Program-made: the position numbers and the translations under genes
Shown: piece by piece, positions 45,531-56,339 of the stretch
How positions within the stretch are numbered: the first letter of the stretch is position 1
Layout of the letters: each line of letters begins with the position of its first letter
Origin: Thermosynechococcus sp. NK55a
Lineage (GTDB): Bacteria > Cyanobacteriota > Cyanobacteriia > Thermosynechococcales > Thermosynechococcaceae
Reading direction: 5' to 3'
NCBI RefSeq assembly: GCF_000505665.1
Contig: NC_023033.1
Span: forward strand, 2,074,313-2,138,312
Length of the DNA stretch: 64,000 bases
The notes under the pieces: model-generated
Databases searched by the model: none
Told to the model about the DNA's origin: nothing
The model's input: only the letters and a program-made list of their open reading frames with translations

Positions 45531-46160
45531 ATGGCACCCAAGCTGCAGCTCCTGATTGTTGAGGATGACCCAATGATGCAACTGGGGCTAGGACAAGCCC
45601 TAGGGGAACAGTTTGCTGTGGTGGGTTATGCCGAAGATGGCTATAGCGCCATTGATTTGACACGGCAGTTACAGCCGCAAGTGGTTCTTATGGACATTGG
45701 CCTACCAAGGTTAGATGGGATTGCAGCTACCCAGCGGCTGAAGCGAGAGTTTCCTGACATTCATGTGGTGATGCTCACCTCTCACCAATCTGCCCTTGAA
45801 GCTGTTGCTGCCCTGTCTAGTGGTGCCGACGCCTACTGTATCAAGGGGGAAAGGGTTGAGCGATTACTGATGGCGATCGCGGCTGCCCAAGAGGGAGCCA
45901 CCTACCTTGATCCCCAGATTGCTCGCCATGTCATCCAGCACCTGCATTCTCCCCAGCCGACAATGGACTATCACCTTTCACAGCGGGAACTGGATGTCCT
46001 GAAGCTAATGGTGGAAGGTTACAGTAATCCTGAAATTGCCGGCAAGCTATTTTTGAGTCCGAATACCGTCAAGACCCATGTGCGCGGTATTTTGAACAAG
46101 TTGGCGGTGGATGACCGGGTGCAGGCGGCAGTTGTTGCCCTCCGTAACGGTTTAGTCTAG
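45531..46160 (+). CDS. NarL/FixJ-type response regulator
   Basis: A 209-residue two-domain regulator. The receiver has the acidic pair EDDP near residue 10, the phospho-accepting Asp in VVLMDIGLPRLDG (near residue 54), a Thr in VVMLTSHQ and the Lys in YCIKGERVE. The C-terminal LuxR helix-turn-helix reads LSQRELDVLKLMVEG and NTVKTHVRGILNKL. It controls transcription after phosphorylation by an unlinked histidine kinase. No kinase gene is adjacent. Confidence 0.94.
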   Translation: MAPKLQLLIVEDDPMMQLGLGQALGEQFAVVGYAEDGYSAIDLTRQLQPQVVLMDIGLPRLDGIAATQRLKREFPDIHVVMLTSHQSALEAVAALSSGADAYCIKGERVERLLMAIAAAQEGATYLDPQIARHVIQHLHSPQPTMDYHLSQRELDVLKLMVEGYSNPEIAGKLFLSPNTVKTHVRGILNKLAVDDRVQAAVVALRNGLV

Positions 46161-46218
46161 GTCTTTCACAAGACTGAAGCACACTTGTTATGGTGAAGGG
46201 GAACCGTCGGTGTGTAGA

Positions 46219-46376
46219 GCCTGTGTCCTATGGCATCCCAGAGTCATGAGGCAACGGCTTTAGCCTCCGATGACTTCACCACCATTGCCTGGCACCCCAA
46301 GGGAGCGTAGCAAGGGGTACCCAGGGGGAACTCTGGGTTGGGCAAGCCAGTTAGGGAGAACCTGTGTGATAAAATC
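46219..46376 (+). ncRNA. Candidate structured RNA or leader upstream of the DUF4330 gene
   Basis: A strong hairpin (46242-46275: AGTCAT-GAGGC pairs with GCCTC-CG-ATGACT) is followed by a closed three-way element: CTGGC (46289-46293) pairs with GCCAG (46346-46350) around two hairpins, ACCCC/GGGGT (46294-46318) and ACCCAG/CTGGGT (46319-46338). The direct repeat CCTGTGT flanks the whole (46220 and 46361). Stems were found by eye. It is not tRNA, tmRNA or RNase P RNA. It could be a leader of the DUF4330 gene or an independent small RNA. Orientation is assumed from the neighbouring genes. Confidence 0.4.
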
Positions 46377-46403
46377 TTGCTGCGGGTTTAAGCGAGAGTG
46401 CCG

Positions 46404-46922
46404 ATGAAACTCATTGATCGCTATGGCCGCCTTTTTGGCAAGGTGAGTCTTTTAGACCTTGGGGCAGGGCTTATTCTCCTGTGTGTTTTGGCGGGGTTAT
46501 TCCTCCTGCCGGGGCGATCGGGCACCTCCTTGGCACAAATGACCGCTGCACAACCGATTGAGGTGGATATTCTAGTCCTAGGCCTAAGCACCCCTACCCC
46601 CCAAGATCTGATCCCGAAGGGCAGTACCGCCAACTTTATTATTCGTAACCAGCCCTACGGCCAAGTCACCGTGAAAAATGTCCAGGTTCTACCGCGCACG
46701 GTTACCGTTTCCCAGCCCGATGGGTCGGTTAAAGCCCTGCCAGATCCCCGTCCAGAGATGGCCTTTAGCAGCAACCTGCTCTTGACTCTCGAAGGCCGCG
46801 GCCAAATTACGAACAATGGTCCTGTACTGGGGAATACTGCCATCAAGGTAGGGACGCCCGTAGAACTAGAGGGCAAAGAATATAATTTCCGTGCCTCAGT
46901 GGTTGCTGTTAGGCCGTTGTAG
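46404..46922 (+). CDS. DUF4330-family membrane-anchored protein
   Basis: A 172-residue protein of the cyanobacterial DUF4330 family. [20 protein letters not shown] leads into one transmembrane helix (about residues 20-40, [19 protein letters not shown]). The rest is a beta-rich domain exposed outside ([50 protein letters not shown]). ATG 46404 fits the family start better than GTG 46398. The last 14 bases overlap the convergent RidA gene. Function unknown. Confidence 0.87.
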   Translation: MKLIDRYGRLFGKVSLLDLGAGLILLCVLAGLFLLPGRSGTSLAQMTAAQPIEVDILVLGLSTPTPQDLIPKGSTANFIIRNQPYGQVTVKNVQVLPRTVTVSQPDGSVKALPDPRPEMAFSSNLLLTLEGRGQITNNGPVLGNTAIKVGTPVELEGKEYNFRASVVAVRPL

Positions 46923-47307
46923 GACAGTAGGCAATGCAGTCAATTTCAACCTTGACCCCCTTCGGCAGCCGCGATACCTCCACACAGGCACGGGCAGGTG
47001 CCGCCTCAGTATCCATGTACTGAGCATAGATTTCATTCATGGCTGCGAAGTCATTGAGGTCGGCAAGATATACAGTTGTTTTCACTACCTGTGACCAATC
47101 GCTGCCAGCGGCCTTGAGGACAGCACTGAGGTTCTCCATCACTTGGCGGGTTTGCTCCCTGATATCTTCGCCACCAACAATCTCACCCGTTTTTGGATCA
47201 AGGGCAATTTGCCCCGCAAGAAAGATCCAGTCCCCTTGCCGCACGCCTTGACTGTAGGGACCAACGGGCATAGGCGCATCAGTAGTATAAATAATCACTT
47301 TCGTCAT
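46909..47307 (-). CDS. RidA-family reactive-intermediate deaminase
   Basis: A 132-residue YjgF/YER057c/UK114 protein. It starts [20 protein letters not shown], has [46 protein letters not shown]-type sequence split over residues 49-75, and the signature [18 protein letters not shown] with the active-site Arg. It hydrolyses enamine/imine by-products of PLP enzymes as a trimer. Its 3' end overlaps the DUF4330 gene by 14 bases. Confidence 0.94.
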   Translation of the reverse strand: MTKVIIYTTDAPMPVGPYSQGVRQGDWIFLAGQIALDPKTGEIVGGEDIREQTRQVMENLSAVLKAAGSDWSQVVKTTVYLADLNDFAAMNEIYAQYMDTEAAPARACVEVSRLPKGVKVEIDCIAYCPTTA

Positions 47308-47661
47308 AAAACTTAAAACAATTACTATCGAGGGCGCGATCGCCCCAACTGCTCATTCTACAGGGGATTGAGCCACATCTACCCGTATCAAATCAATGGA
47401 TATGATAGCCCATATATTATGCATTTATACCCCCACAATCATGTCAAGAATTCAAGCATCTTAAATAATGTTAATTATCGGCAAAGTCTGTACTCCCCTT
47501 CTATAATGCTGAATTGAGCATTCGCCTCCTGAACGGGCTTTATTGTTCCATTGTGGGTCTTTAGATTCACGATTCTTCACAATCACTGATCTAAAGATCT
47601 TTGTATATTCTCGAGGTGAATGCCCTCGTTCCTTCCTTGCCTAAGAGAGAGGAGAGACTCG
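47308..47661. other. psaA upstream region
   Basis: About 350 AT-rich bases separating ridA from psaA. They hold the ridA promoter (left) and the psaA promoter and a ~140-base leader (right). GATCTAAAGATC at 47588-47599 is a perfect 12-bp palindrome in the psaA leader. No RNA gene is seen. Confidence 0.55.
47512..47517 (+). promoter_or_regulatory. Candidate -10 box for psaA-psaB
   Basis: TATAAT lies 144 bases before the psaA start codon. The hexamer 17 bases upstream (TGTACT, 47489-47494) is a poor -35. A long untranslated leader and non-consensus -35 are usual for light-regulated psaA promoters in cyanobacteria, but a start site cannot be fixed from sequence. Confidence 0.45.
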
Positions 47662-49929
47662 ATGACCATCAGTCCACCGGAGCGAGAGCCAAAGGTCAGA
47701 GTCGTGGTTGATAATGACCCGGTGCCCACATCTTTTGAAAAATGGGCAAAACCTGGGCATTTTGACCGCACCTTGGCCCGAGGACCCCAAACCACCACCT
47801 GGATTTGGAACCTCCACGCTCTTGCCCACGATTTTGATACACACACGAGCGACCTTGAAGATATTTCCCGCAAAATCTTCAGTGCACACTTCGGCCATCT
47901 GGCTGTGGTGTTCATCTGGCTGAGTGGGATGTACTTCCACGGTGCAAAATTCTCAAACTATGAGGCTTGGCTGGCCGATCCCACCGGTATCAAGCCCAGT
48001 GCTCAAGTGGTCTGGCCCATTGTGGGTCAAGGCATTCTCAATGGTGATGTCGGCGGTGGTTTCCACGGCATCCAAATCACCTCGGGGCTATTCCAACTGT
48101 GGCGTGCCTCTGGGATCACCAATGAGTTCCAGCTTTACTGCACCGCAATCGGTGGCTTGGTCATGGCTGGCTTAATGCTCTTTGCAGGCTGGTTCCACTA
48201 TCACAAGCGCGCTCCTAAGCTGGAATGGTTCCAAAACGTGGAATCCATGCTCAACCACCACCTTGCCGGCTTACTTGGGTTGGGATCTTTGGCATGGGCA
48301 GGTCACCAGATCCACGTCTCACTACCCATCAACAAACTCTTGGATGCAGGGGTTGCTGCTAAGGATATTCCCTTGCCCCACGAGTTTATTCTTAACCCCA
48401 GCTTGATGGCCGAGTTATATCCCAAAGTGGATTGGGGTTTCTTTAGTGGCGTTATTCCCTTTTTCACCTTGAATTGGGCTGCCTACTCGGATTTCCTGAC
48501 CTTTAACGGTGGCTTGAATCCTGTTACCGGTGGCCTTTGGCTGTCGGATACGGCTCACCACCATCTGGCGATCGCCGTCCTCTTTATCATTGCTGGTCAT
48601 ATGTACCGCACCAATTGGGGGATCGGCCACAGCCTGAAAGAAATCCTCGAAGCCCACAAAGGCCCCTTCACAGGTGCTGGCCATAAAGGTCTCTATGAAG
48701 TGCTAACCACCTCTTGGCATGCCCAACTGGCGATCAACCTTGCCATGATGGGTTCCCTGAGCATTATTGTGGCACAGCACATGTATGCAATGCCCCCCTA
48801 TCCCTACTTGGCCACCGACTATCCAACTCAACTGTCGCTGTTTACCCACCACATGTGGATTGGTGGCTTCCTGGTCGTGGGGGGTGCTGCCCACGGTGCC
48901 ATCTTCATGGTGCGTGACTACGATCCGGCCATGAATCAGAACAACGTTCTGGATCGCGTTCTGCGCCATCGCGATGCCATCATTTCTCACCTGAACTGGG
49001 TGTGCATCTTCTTGGGCTTCCACAGCTTCGGTCTGTACGTCCACAACGACACGATGCGGGCCTTTGGTCGTCCCCAAGATATGTTCTCCGATACGGGGAT
49101 TCAGCTTCGGCCCGTGTTTGCCCAATGGGTGCAAAATTTACATACCCTAGCCCCCGGCGGCACTGCTCCCAATGCAGCAGCGACGGCTAGTGTCGCCTTT
49201 GGTGGTGATGTGGTTGCTGTCGGTGGCAAAGTGGCCATGATGCCCATTGTCTTGGGAACTGCCGACTTCATGGTGCATCATATTCACGCTTTCACCATTC
49301 ACGTGACAGTGCTGATTCTGCTGAAGGGCGTACTCTTTGCCCGCAGCTCTCGCCTGATTCCCGATAAAGCCAACTTAGGCTTCCGCTTCCCCTGCGATGG
49401 TCCCGGTCGTGGCGGCACCTGCCAAGTCTCTGGTTGGGATCACGTCTTCTTGGGTCTGTTCTGGATGTACAACTGCATCTCCGTTGTGATTTTCCACTTT
49501 AGTTGGAAGATGCAGTCGGATGTCTGGGGTACTGTTGCCCCCGATGGTACGGTATCTCACATCACGGGCGGTAACTTTGCCCAAAGTGCCATCACCATCA
49601 ATGGCTGGCTACGGGATTTCCTGTGGGCACAAGCTTCTCAGGTGATTGGCTCCTATGGTTCAGCCCTATCCGCCTATGGTTTGTTGTTCTTGGGTGCTCA
49701 CTTCATTTGGGCCTTCAGCCTCATGTTCCTCTTCAGTGGCCGCGGCTACTGGCAAGAGCTGATTGAGTCCATTGTTTGGGCCCACAACAAACTGAAAGTT
49801 GCACCGGCCATTCAGCCCCGTGCCCTGAGCATCATTCAAGGCCGTGCCGTCGGTGTAGCCCATTACCTCCTAGGGGGGATTGCCACCACTTGGGCATTCT
49901 TCCTAGCTCGAATTATTTCTGTAGGATAG
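47662..49929 (+). CDS. psaA: Photosystem I P700 apoprotein A1
   Basis: A 755-residue core subunit that, with PsaB, binds P700, the electron carriers A0 and A1, iron-sulfur cluster FX and the antenna chlorophylls. Eleven membrane helices are expected and many His ligands are visible. FX ligands are the two Cys in [12 protein letters not shown] (near residue 576-586). [14 protein letters not shown] at 47662 is the known cyanobacterial start, with GGAGAG ahead; the longer frame from 47620 is rejected. psaB follows after 23 bases in the same operon. Confidence 0.98.
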   Translation: MTISPPEREPKVRVVVDNDPVPTSFEKWAKPGHFDRTLARGPQTTTWIWNLHALAHDFDTHTSDLEDISRKIFSAHFGHLAVVFIWLSGMYFHGAKFSNYEAWLADPTGIKPSAQVVWPIVGQGILNGDVGGGFHGIQITSGLFQLWRASGITNEFQLYCTAIGGLVMAGLMLFAGWFHYHKRAPKLEWFQNVESMLNHHLAGLLGLGSLAWAGHQIHVSLPINKLLDAGVAAKDIPLPHEFILNPSLMAELYPKVDWGFFSGVIPFFTLNWAAYSDFLTFNGGLNPVTGGLWLSDTAHHHLAIAVLFIIAGHMYRTNWGIGHSLKEILEAHKGPFTGAGHKGLYEVLTTSWHAQLAINLAMMGSLSIIVAQHMYAMPPYPYLATDYPTQLSLFTHHMWIGGFLVVGGAAHGAIFMVRDYDPAMNQNNVLDRVLRHRDAIISHLNWVCIFLGFHSFGLYVHNDTMRAFGRPQDMFSDTGIQLRPVFAQWVQNLHTLAPGGTAPNAAATASVAFGGDVVAVGGKVAMMPIVLGTADFMVHHIHAFTIHVTVLILLKGVLFARSSRLIPDKANLGFRFPCDGPGRGGTCQVSGWDHVFLGLFWMYNCISVVIFHFSWKMQSDVWGTVAPDGTVSHITGGNFAQSAITINGWLRDFLWAQASQVIGSYGSALSAYGLLFLGAHFIWAFSLMFLFSGRGYWQELIESIVWAHNKLKVAPAIQPRALSIIQGRAVGVAHYLLGGIATTWAFFLARIISVG

Positions 49930-49952
49930 GGGCGAGGAGGAGATAACCAACT

Positions 49953-52178
49953 ATGGCAACTAAATTTCCGAAGTTTAGCCAAGACCTCGCACAGGATCCG
50001 ACCACACGCCGGATTTGGTACGCCATCGCCATGGCTCACGACTTTGAAAGCCACGATGGCATGACTGAGGAGAATCTTTACCAAAAGATTTTTGCCTCCC
50101 ACTTTGGACATCTGGCCATCATCTTCCTGTGGGTGTCTGGTAGCTTATTCCACGTTGCGTGGCAGGGGAACTTTGAGCAATGGGTTCAAGACCCTGTTAA
50201 CACCCGTCCCATCGCCCATGCGATCTGGGATCCCCAATTTGGCAAAGCCGCAGTGGACGCTTTCACCCAAGCTGGGGCTTCTAACCCTGTGGACATTGCC
50301 TACTCTGGTGTCTATCACTGGTGGTACACCATCGGTATGCGCACCAACGGTGACCTGTACCAAGGTGCCATCTTCCTGCTGATTCTGGCTTCGCTGGCTC
50401 TCTTTGCTGGCTGGCTGCACTTGCAACCCAAATTCCGTCCTAGCCTCTCTTGGTTCAAAAATGCTGAATCGCGGTTGAACCACCACTTGGCAGGTCTATT
50501 TGGGGTTAGCTCCTTAGCTTGGGCAGGCCACCTGATTCACGTAGCCATTCCTGAGTCCCGTGGTCAGCACGTGGGCTGGGATAACTTCCTTAGCACCATG
50601 CCCCACCCCGCCGGTCTAGCACCTTTCTTTACGGGGAACTGGGGCGTCTATGCCCAAAACCCTGACACGGCTAACCACCTCTTTGGCACGGCACAGGGTG
50701 CTGGCACCGCGATTCTCACCTTCTTGGGTGGTTTCCATCCTCAAACGGAGTCCCTGTGGCTCACGGATATGGCTCACCACCACCTTGCCATTGCGGTGCT
50801 CTTTATTGTGGCGGGTCACATGTACCGCACCCAATTTGGGATTGGCCACAGTATTAAAGAGATGATGGATGCCAAGGACTTCTTTGGCACTAAGGTGGAA
50901 GGCCCCTTCAATATGCCTCACCAAGGCATCTATGAAACCTATAACAACTCACTGCACTTCCAGTTGGGTTGGCACTTAGCCTGCTTGGGTGTGATCACCT
51001 CCTTGGTGGCACAACACATGTACTCACTGCCACCCTATGCCTTCATTGCCCAGGACCACACAACCATGGCTGCCCTTTATACCCATCACCAGTACATTGC
51101 TGGCTTCTTGATGGTGGGTGCCTTTGCCCATGGTGCTATCTTCCTAGTGCGGGACTATGATCCCGCCCAAAATAAGGGCAATGTGTTGGATCGGGTGCTG
51201 CAACACAAAGAGGCGATCATTTCGCACCTGAGCTGGGTGTCCCTCTTCTTGGGCTTCCACACCTTGGGGCTCTATGTCCACAACGATGTGGTGGTGGCCT
51301 TTGGTACCCCTGAGAAGCAGATCTTGATTGAGCCGGTCTTTGCCCAGTTCATTCAAGCAGCTCATGGAAAACTACTCTATGGGTTTGATACATTGCTGTC
51401 GAATCCCGATAGCATTGCCAGCACTGCTTGGCCGAACTATGGCAACGTCTGGCTACCCGGCTGGCTCGATGCCATCAATAGTGGTACCAACTCCTTGTTC
51501 CTAACGATTGGCCCTGGGGACTTCTTGGTGCACCATGCCATTGCCCTAGGCTTGCACACTACCACTCTGATTTTGGTCAAAGGTGCGTTGGATGCCCGTG
51601 GCTCCAAACTGATGCCAGATAAGAAAGACTTCGGCTATGCCTTCCCCTGCGATGGGCCTGGCCGTGGTGGTACCTGCGATATTTCCGCATGGGATGCCTT
51701 CTATCTGGCGATGTTCTGGATGCTGAACACCATTGGCTGGGTAACCTTCTATTGGCACTGGAAACACTTGGGTGTTTGGGAAGGCAATGTGGCCCAGTTC
51801 AATGAAAACTCTACCTACCTCATGGGTTGGCTGCGAGACTACCTGTGGCTGAACTCGTCCCAGCTCATCAATGGCTACAATCCCTTCGGCACCAATAACC
51901 TGTCGGTGTGGGCATGGATGTTCCTGTTTGGTCACTTGGTGTGGGCTACGGGCTTCATGTTCCTGATTAGCTGGCGTGGTTATTGGCAAGAGCTGATTGA
52001 GACCTTGGTATGGGCGCACGAGCGCACTCCCTTGGCCAATCTTGTGCGTTGGAAAGATAAGCCTGTGGCGCTGTCGATTGTTCAAGCCCGGTTGGTGGGT
52101 CTGGCACACTTCAGCGTTGGCTATGTCTTGACCTATGCGGCCTTCCTAATTGCTTCAACCGCAGCCAAGTTTGGTTGA
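49953..52178 (+). CDS. psaB: Photosystem I P700 apoprotein A2
   Basis: A 741-residue partner of PsaA. It begins [20 protein letters not shown], shows [20 protein letters not shown], and supplies the other two FX Cys in [15 protein letters not shown] (near residue 556-565). The axial His of P700 lies in the tenth helix region. GGAGGAGA precedes the start codon. A clear terminator follows at 52205-52232, ending the psaAB transcript. Confidence 0.98.
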   Translation: MATKFPKFSQDLAQDPTTRRIWYAIAMAHDFESHDGMTEENLYQKIFASHFGHLAIIFLWVSGSLFHVAWQGNFEQWVQDPVNTRPIAHAIWDPQFGKAAVDAFTQAGASNPVDIAYSGVYHWWYTIGMRTNGDLYQGAIFLLILASLALFAGWLHLQPKFRPSLSWFKNAESRLNHHLAGLFGVSSLAWAGHLIHVAIPESRGQHVGWDNFLSTMPHPAGLAPFFTGNWGVYAQNPDTANHLFGTAQGAGTAILTFLGGFHPQTESLWLTDMAHHHLAIAVLFIVAGHMYRTQFGIGHSIKEMMDAKDFFGTKVEGPFNMPHQGIYETYNNSLHFQLGWHLACLGVITSLVAQHMYSLPPYAFIAQDHTTMAALYTHHQYIAGFLMVGAFAHGAIFLVRDYDPAQNKGNVLDRVLQHKEAIISHLSWVSLFLGFHTLGLYVHNDVVVAFGTPEKQILIEPVFAQFIQAAHGKLLYGFDTLLSNPDSIASTAWPNYGNVWLPGWLDAINSGTNSLFLTIGPGDFLVHHAIALGLHTTTLILVKGALDARGSKLMPDKKDFGYAFPCDGPGRGGTCDISAWDAFYLAMFWMLNTIGWVTFYWHWKHLGVWEGNVAQFNENSTYLMGWLRDYLWLNSSQLINGYNPFGTNNLSVWAWMFLFGHLVWATGFMFLISWRGYWQELIETLVWAHERTPLANLVRWKDKPVALSIVQARLVGLAHFSVGYVLTYAAFLIASTAAKFG

Positions 52179-52628
52179 TCCACTCACTAGTTAGCTTTTG
52201 TTAGTCCCCTGCCTCTGTGGTGGGGGATTTTTGTTTCCTATGGAGAAGGTGACCGAGTGACTGGAGGCACAAATCCCTTGAGAGATTGACAATAACTTGA
52301 CAAAAGTCTAGTTTTATGGGCAGGGCAAAGGACACGGTTCAGTCATTATTGATTGTTGAATGCCCAAGGGAACGGTGGGTGAGGCGATTCAATGGGCTGC
52401 TGCGTTGGACATGTCAACACGGTTAACTGTAGTTTGCTTTTAGTTTCTTATCTTTTTGTATCTCCTTCTATGGAATAGAGCTTTATTGCACTAAAGGTTA
52501 GCAACTTGTAATGTATCTCAGTATCCTAAAGATTTACTTAAAATCTGTTTTCAGAAACTTGACTTCATTGTTATTATAGGACTGAATTTCTCGGTTAGTT
52601 TTTGCTGCTCTCACTGGAGATACGAGTA
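52179..52628. other. Intergenic region between psaB and the MscS-like gene
   Basis: The left part carries the psaB terminator. The remaining ~390 bases become AT-rich towards the right and should contain the promoter of the MscS-like gene. I see no ORF, RNA or repeat in it. Confidence 0.55.
52205..52232 (+). terminator. Rho-independent terminator of psaAB
   Basis: A nine-pair stem, TCCCCTGCC against GGTGGGGGA with two G-T wobbles and a five-base loop, starts 27 bases after the psaB stop and is followed by TTTTTG. This is the clearest intrinsic terminator on the plus strand. Confidence 0.85.
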
Positions 52629-54290
52629 ATGCAGGGTAGACTCACATTCTTTATTATTTCTACATTTCCGTACAGAAACTATATTGAACAGTTATTGGCA
52701 CAAGTCGATCTTGCAGAACCTTCTCAGATAGTTGGTGAAAATTCAGCTGGCCTTACCTTAGGTCTGGATAATTGGTGGGGGCTTTTAGTGCGGGTGATCA
52801 TCGCACTTGCTTTGTTATTCATTGGTTGGATTGTTGCAATTGTTTTGGCAAGGGTAACAAGATCAATTTTGAAGCGGCTGCGTCTTGATGAATGGTTGAG
52901 CCAGTTCTTGGGTGAGAATGAATCGCTGCGAAACCTATCACTAACAGCAATTCTCTCAGGAGTTGTTTTTTGGATCATCTTTTTGCTGGGAGTGGTGGCC
53001 TTCTTGGATGCGCTGCGACTCACAATAGTTTCCCAGCCTCTCAATGCTTTTCTGAATCAAATTTTTACTTTCCTGCCAAAACTAGGGGTTGCTATTCTGC
53101 TTTTGGATTTGGCTTGGGTCGTGGCAACCATATCGAAAATGCTCGTGACTCAATCTGCCCGTTCTCTCAATTTGGATCGTTCATTACCGCTGGAATCTGG
53201 AAAAGAGGACACTCCAGAGGGGACTCCCACAATGTCTGTGGCTGAGATGTTGGGAAATACTCTCTACTGGTTTGTGTTTCTCTTCTTTCTGCCCTTGATT
53301 TTAGGGGTGCTTAATCTAGAAGGCTCGCTGCAGCCTGTGCAAAATCTCTTAAACGATATCCTAGGGACACTGCCCTTTATATTGAAGGCAGTAATCATTG
53401 CTATTGTTGGCTGGTTTATTGCGCGAATTGTGCGCAGCTTAGTCATTAACTTAATGACATCTATGGGAATTCAACGCATTGGCCAGCGTTTGGGCCTAGG
53501 GCAGGCTAGTCTGGGTGAATCCCTGGCAACGGTTATCGGTACAATCATCTATGTCCTAATTTTGATTCCGACGGCGATCGCTAGCCTTGAGGCGCTGCAA
53601 ATTCAAGCCATTACGGCACCGGCAACGGCAATGCTCAATGAAGTGCTGACGGCCTTGCCAAGAATTTTTACGGCCGCAATTATTCTCATTTTGGCCTATG
53701 TCATCGGTCGCTTTGTGGCTGAGATGGTGCAAAACTTCCTGCAAACAATTGGGTTTGATCAGGTTCTTGTCTGGTTGGGCATTGAATCTCTGCCTGCCAC
53801 GGCTGTAGAACCTGCGGAGCGTCCTGCCCATTGGCGCCAACCGTCTGAAGTGGTTGGCATTGTTACTTTGGTGGGAACAATGTTTTTTGGGGCGATCGCG
53901 GCTGTGGATGTGCTGGATATCCCTGCCCTGACTGCCTTTGTCAGCGCCTTGATGATCATCCTCGGTCGGGTACTGGTGGGTATCCTCATCTTGGCCGTGG
54001 GCCTATACTTTGCCAATTTGGCGTTTCGGATTCTCGCCGCTTCTGGAACCTCCCAGGCCCGCTTTCTAGGCCAAGCGGCCCGAATTGCCATCATGACGTT
54101 TGTGGGGGCAATGGCACTCCAGCACATGGGCGTTGCTACCAGTATTGTGAACCTTGCCTTTGGCCTTCTTTTTGGTTCAATTGCGGTGGCGATCGCCCTG
54201 GCTTTTGGATTGGGATGTCGCGGGATTGCCGCAGCCCAAGTGGAAGAGTGGATTGCCTTGCTCAAGGGTAGAAACTCGAATCCAGAGTGA
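52629..54290 (+). CDS. MscS-like conserved TM-helix repeat membrane protein
   Basis: A 553-residue polytopic protein with about 11-12 hydrophobic helices. Three internal repeats share the pattern pairing an amphipathic LNxxLxxLPxxxxA segment with a helix: near residues 135-180, 245-300 and 335-390 (for example LNDILGTLPFILKAVIIAIV and LNEVLTALPRIFTAAIILIL), each ending in a G-x-x-x(I/L)-G segment. This is the conserved TM-helix family related to small mechanosensitive channels. The usual MscS cytoplasmic beta domain is not seen; the C-terminus is a short tail. ATG 52629 has GGAGA upstream; TTG 52602 is less likely. Confidence 0.85.
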   Translation: MQGRLTFFIISTFPYRNYIEQLLAQVDLAEPSQIVGENSAGLTLGLDNWWGLLVRVIIALALLFIGWIVAIVLARVTRSILKRLRLDEWLSQFLGENESLRNLSLTAILSGVVFWIIFLLGVVAFLDALRLTIVSQPLNAFLNQIFTFLPKLGVAILLLDLAWVVATISKMLVTQSARSLNLDRSLPLESGKEDTPEGTPTMSVAEMLGNTLYWFVFLFFLPLILGVLNLEGSLQPVQNLLNDILGTLPFILKAVIIAIVGWFIARIVRSLVINLMTSMGIQRIGQRLGLGQASLGESLATVIGTIIYVLILIPTAIASLEALQIQAITAPATAMLNEVLTALPRIFTAAIILILAYVIGRFVAEMVQNFLQTIGFDQVLVWLGIESLPATAVEPAERPAHWRQPSEVVGIVTLVGTMFFGAIAAVDVLDIPALTAFVSALMIILGRVLVGILILAVGLYFANLAFRILAASGTSQARFLGQAARIAIMTFVGAMALQHMGVATSIVNLAFGLLFGSIAVAIALAFGLGCRGIAAAQVEEWIALLKGRNSNPE

Positions 54291-54329
54291 GCCATTGGGG
54301 GCTTCCCTGAGATTAGGTGTCCTAGTCAT

Positions 54330-54357
54330 AAAAAATCCCCCAGGGTAAATTGGGGGA
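54330..54357 (-). terminator. Rho-independent terminator of ftsH
   Basis: On the minus strand a 7-bp stem (TCCCCCA / TGGGGGA, eight-base loop) is followed by six T. It stands 27 bases after the ftsH stop, so it ends that transcript. On the plus strand the T run is missing, so it does not serve the convergent MscS-like gene as well. Confidence 0.85.
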
Positions 54358-54383
54358 GCAGGGATGGGGATAATGTTTGTGCC

Positions 54384-56278
54384 CTACAGTTGGGGCACAA
54401 ATCGCTCTTTATCGGGAACTACGGTGTACTCAGCAACAATCTGGCGGAATTCTTCACCATCAATGGTTTCTTTTTCCACCAGTAGATCCACCAGGCGGTC
54501 AATGACGACCCGGTTTTCGCGAATGATCTTAATGGCCAGTTCGTAGCTGTGCTGCACTAATTCCCGCACTTGGGCATCAATGCGAGCGGCAATTTCCTCA
54601 GAGTATTCGGTTCGAGACACCAAATCGCGCCCGAGAAACACTTCGCCATTTTGGGTTTCTAAAGACAGCGGCCCAAGGTCAGACATCCCGAAGCGAGTCA
54701 CCATCTGCCGCGCCATTGCCGTTACCTGTTGTAGATCATTGCCTGCGCCGGTGGTGACTTCAGCATCGCCAAAGACAACGTATTCAGCTGCCCGGCCGCC
54801 CAGGGCACCAGCCATCCGCGCCATGAGTTGCGATCGCGAGATCAGCCCTGAATCCTCTGAGGGCATGAACCAAGTAAGACCACGGGCTTGACCACGGGGC
54901 ACCAAGGTTACCTTTTGCACCGGATCGTGATCCTTGAGCAGCGTACCGACAATGGCATGACCCACTTCATGGTAGGCAATGAGACGTTTGCTCTTGCCAT
55001 CAATCAGTGGTGTGCCCTCCATACCAGCAACAACCCGATCCACGGCATCGTCAATTTCCAGCATCGTGATTGCCGGCTTGCGACGACGGGCCGTGAGAAT
55101 CGCTGCTTCATTGAGGAGGTTGGCCAAATCGGCACCGGTAAAGCCGGGCGTACGGCGAGCAATGGCTTCTAAGGACACTTCAGGCGCCAGTTTTTTGTTG
55201 CGGGCGTGTACCTTGAGAATTGCCAAACGACCTTTAATGTCAGGGGTATCGACAATGACTTGCCGGTCAAAGCGACCGGGACGCAGCAGCGCTGCATCAA
55301 GGACGTCGGGACGGTTTGTGGCAGCAATAACAATGATGCCCGTGTTGCCCTCAAAGCCATCCATTTCTGTGAGGAGTTGGTTGAGGGTTTGCTCCCGCTC
55401 ATCGTTGCCACCGCCAATCCCCGCACCCCGCTGGCGACCCACGGCATCAATCTCATCAATAAAGATCAAGCAGGGGGCATTTTCTTTCGCTTTGCGGAAG
55501 AGATCCCGGACGCGGGAAGCACCGACGCCAACAAACATCTCGACAAATTCTGAGCCCGAAATGGAGAAGAAAGGGACGCCTGCCTCACCCGCGATCGCCT
55601 TGGCCAGCATCGTTTTGCCAGTGCCCGGCGGCCCCACCAGCAGCACCCCCTTGGGAATGCGAGCACCGACTGCTGTAAATTTCTCCGGCTTCTTCAGGAA
55701 GGTAACCACTTCTTGCAGTTCTTCCTTGGCTTCATCAACACCAGCGACATCATCAAACATCACGCCGGTTTTGGCCTCCATTTGAAAGCGGGCGCGAGAT
55801 TTGCCGAAGTTCATCGCTTGGCCCGGTCCCCCTGGCACATTGCTGGAGCGGCGGAAAAGAAAAAGAGTCCGCCCAAAAGCAAGATGGGGAAGAGTAAATT
55901 ACCCAACAGACCCAACAGGGCACCATCATTGCGAGCTGGATGCACATCAATTTCTACGTGCTGCTCGCGCAGTTTACTAATGACTTCTGGCGCTGTCCCC
56001 GGCATATCTACCCGTACCCGCAGGGGGCGGCCGTTAATCAATTCCGGATCAGAGACATCCACAATGGCGGTGCGACCATTATCGAAAATGTCGACTTTAC
56101 TAATGCGACCCGCATCTAGATAGGTGAGGAATCGCCCATAGCTCATGCGCGTACTGGCAGTATTCAGGGGAGGCTGACTTTGATTGAGCATAAAGTTGCT
56201 CACCCCTTGCCATAGGAGAATCCCAATGAGCAGTAGGGGTATTGACCAAAGGAGAGCAGTTTTCCAAGAGACTTTCAT
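54384..56278 (-). CDS. ftsH: ATP-dependent zinc metalloprotease FtsH, frameshifted
   Basis: A membrane-bound AAA protease that removes damaged photosystem II D1 and other membrane proteins. The first segment (56278 down to 55811) has two helices, [19 protein letters not shown] and [18 protein letters not shown]. The second (from about 55838) continues [19 protein letters not shown], Walker A GPPGTGKT, Walker [13 protein letters not shown], the second-region-of-homology LRPGRFDR, and the zinc site HEVGHA. Between them one base is lost at 55855-55864; restoring it gives [22 protein letters not shown], the normal junction, and 631 residues. The frame at 54384-55838 alone would lack membrane helices. 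Confidence 0.92.
55855..55864 (-). other. Single-base deletion site in ftsH
   Basis: On the coding strand the sequence reads CTC-TTTTTC-TTTTCC-GCC. One extra base in the T runs is needed for Leu-Phe-Phe-x-Phe-Arg-Arg-Ser-Ser, which every FtsH of this type has here. Without it translation ends soon after in the frame that stops at 55811. Confidence 0.8.
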
Positions 56279-56339
56279 TGGCGGCGCTTTTTATCAGGTT
56301 CTTAACTAAATTTAACATATCCCTCCTGAAGGCGGGAGT

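Noticed and set aside
46219-46376. tmRNA, RNase P RNA, 6S RNA, cobalamin riboswitch or group II intron fragment
   Set aside because: None of the conserved sequences I know for these (tRNA-like ends, P4 core, long single rod, B12 box, domain V) could be found.
48703-49134. Long antisense ORFs under psaA and psaB
   Set aside because: They mirror the biased codon use of the highly expressed photosystem genes and have no start signals.
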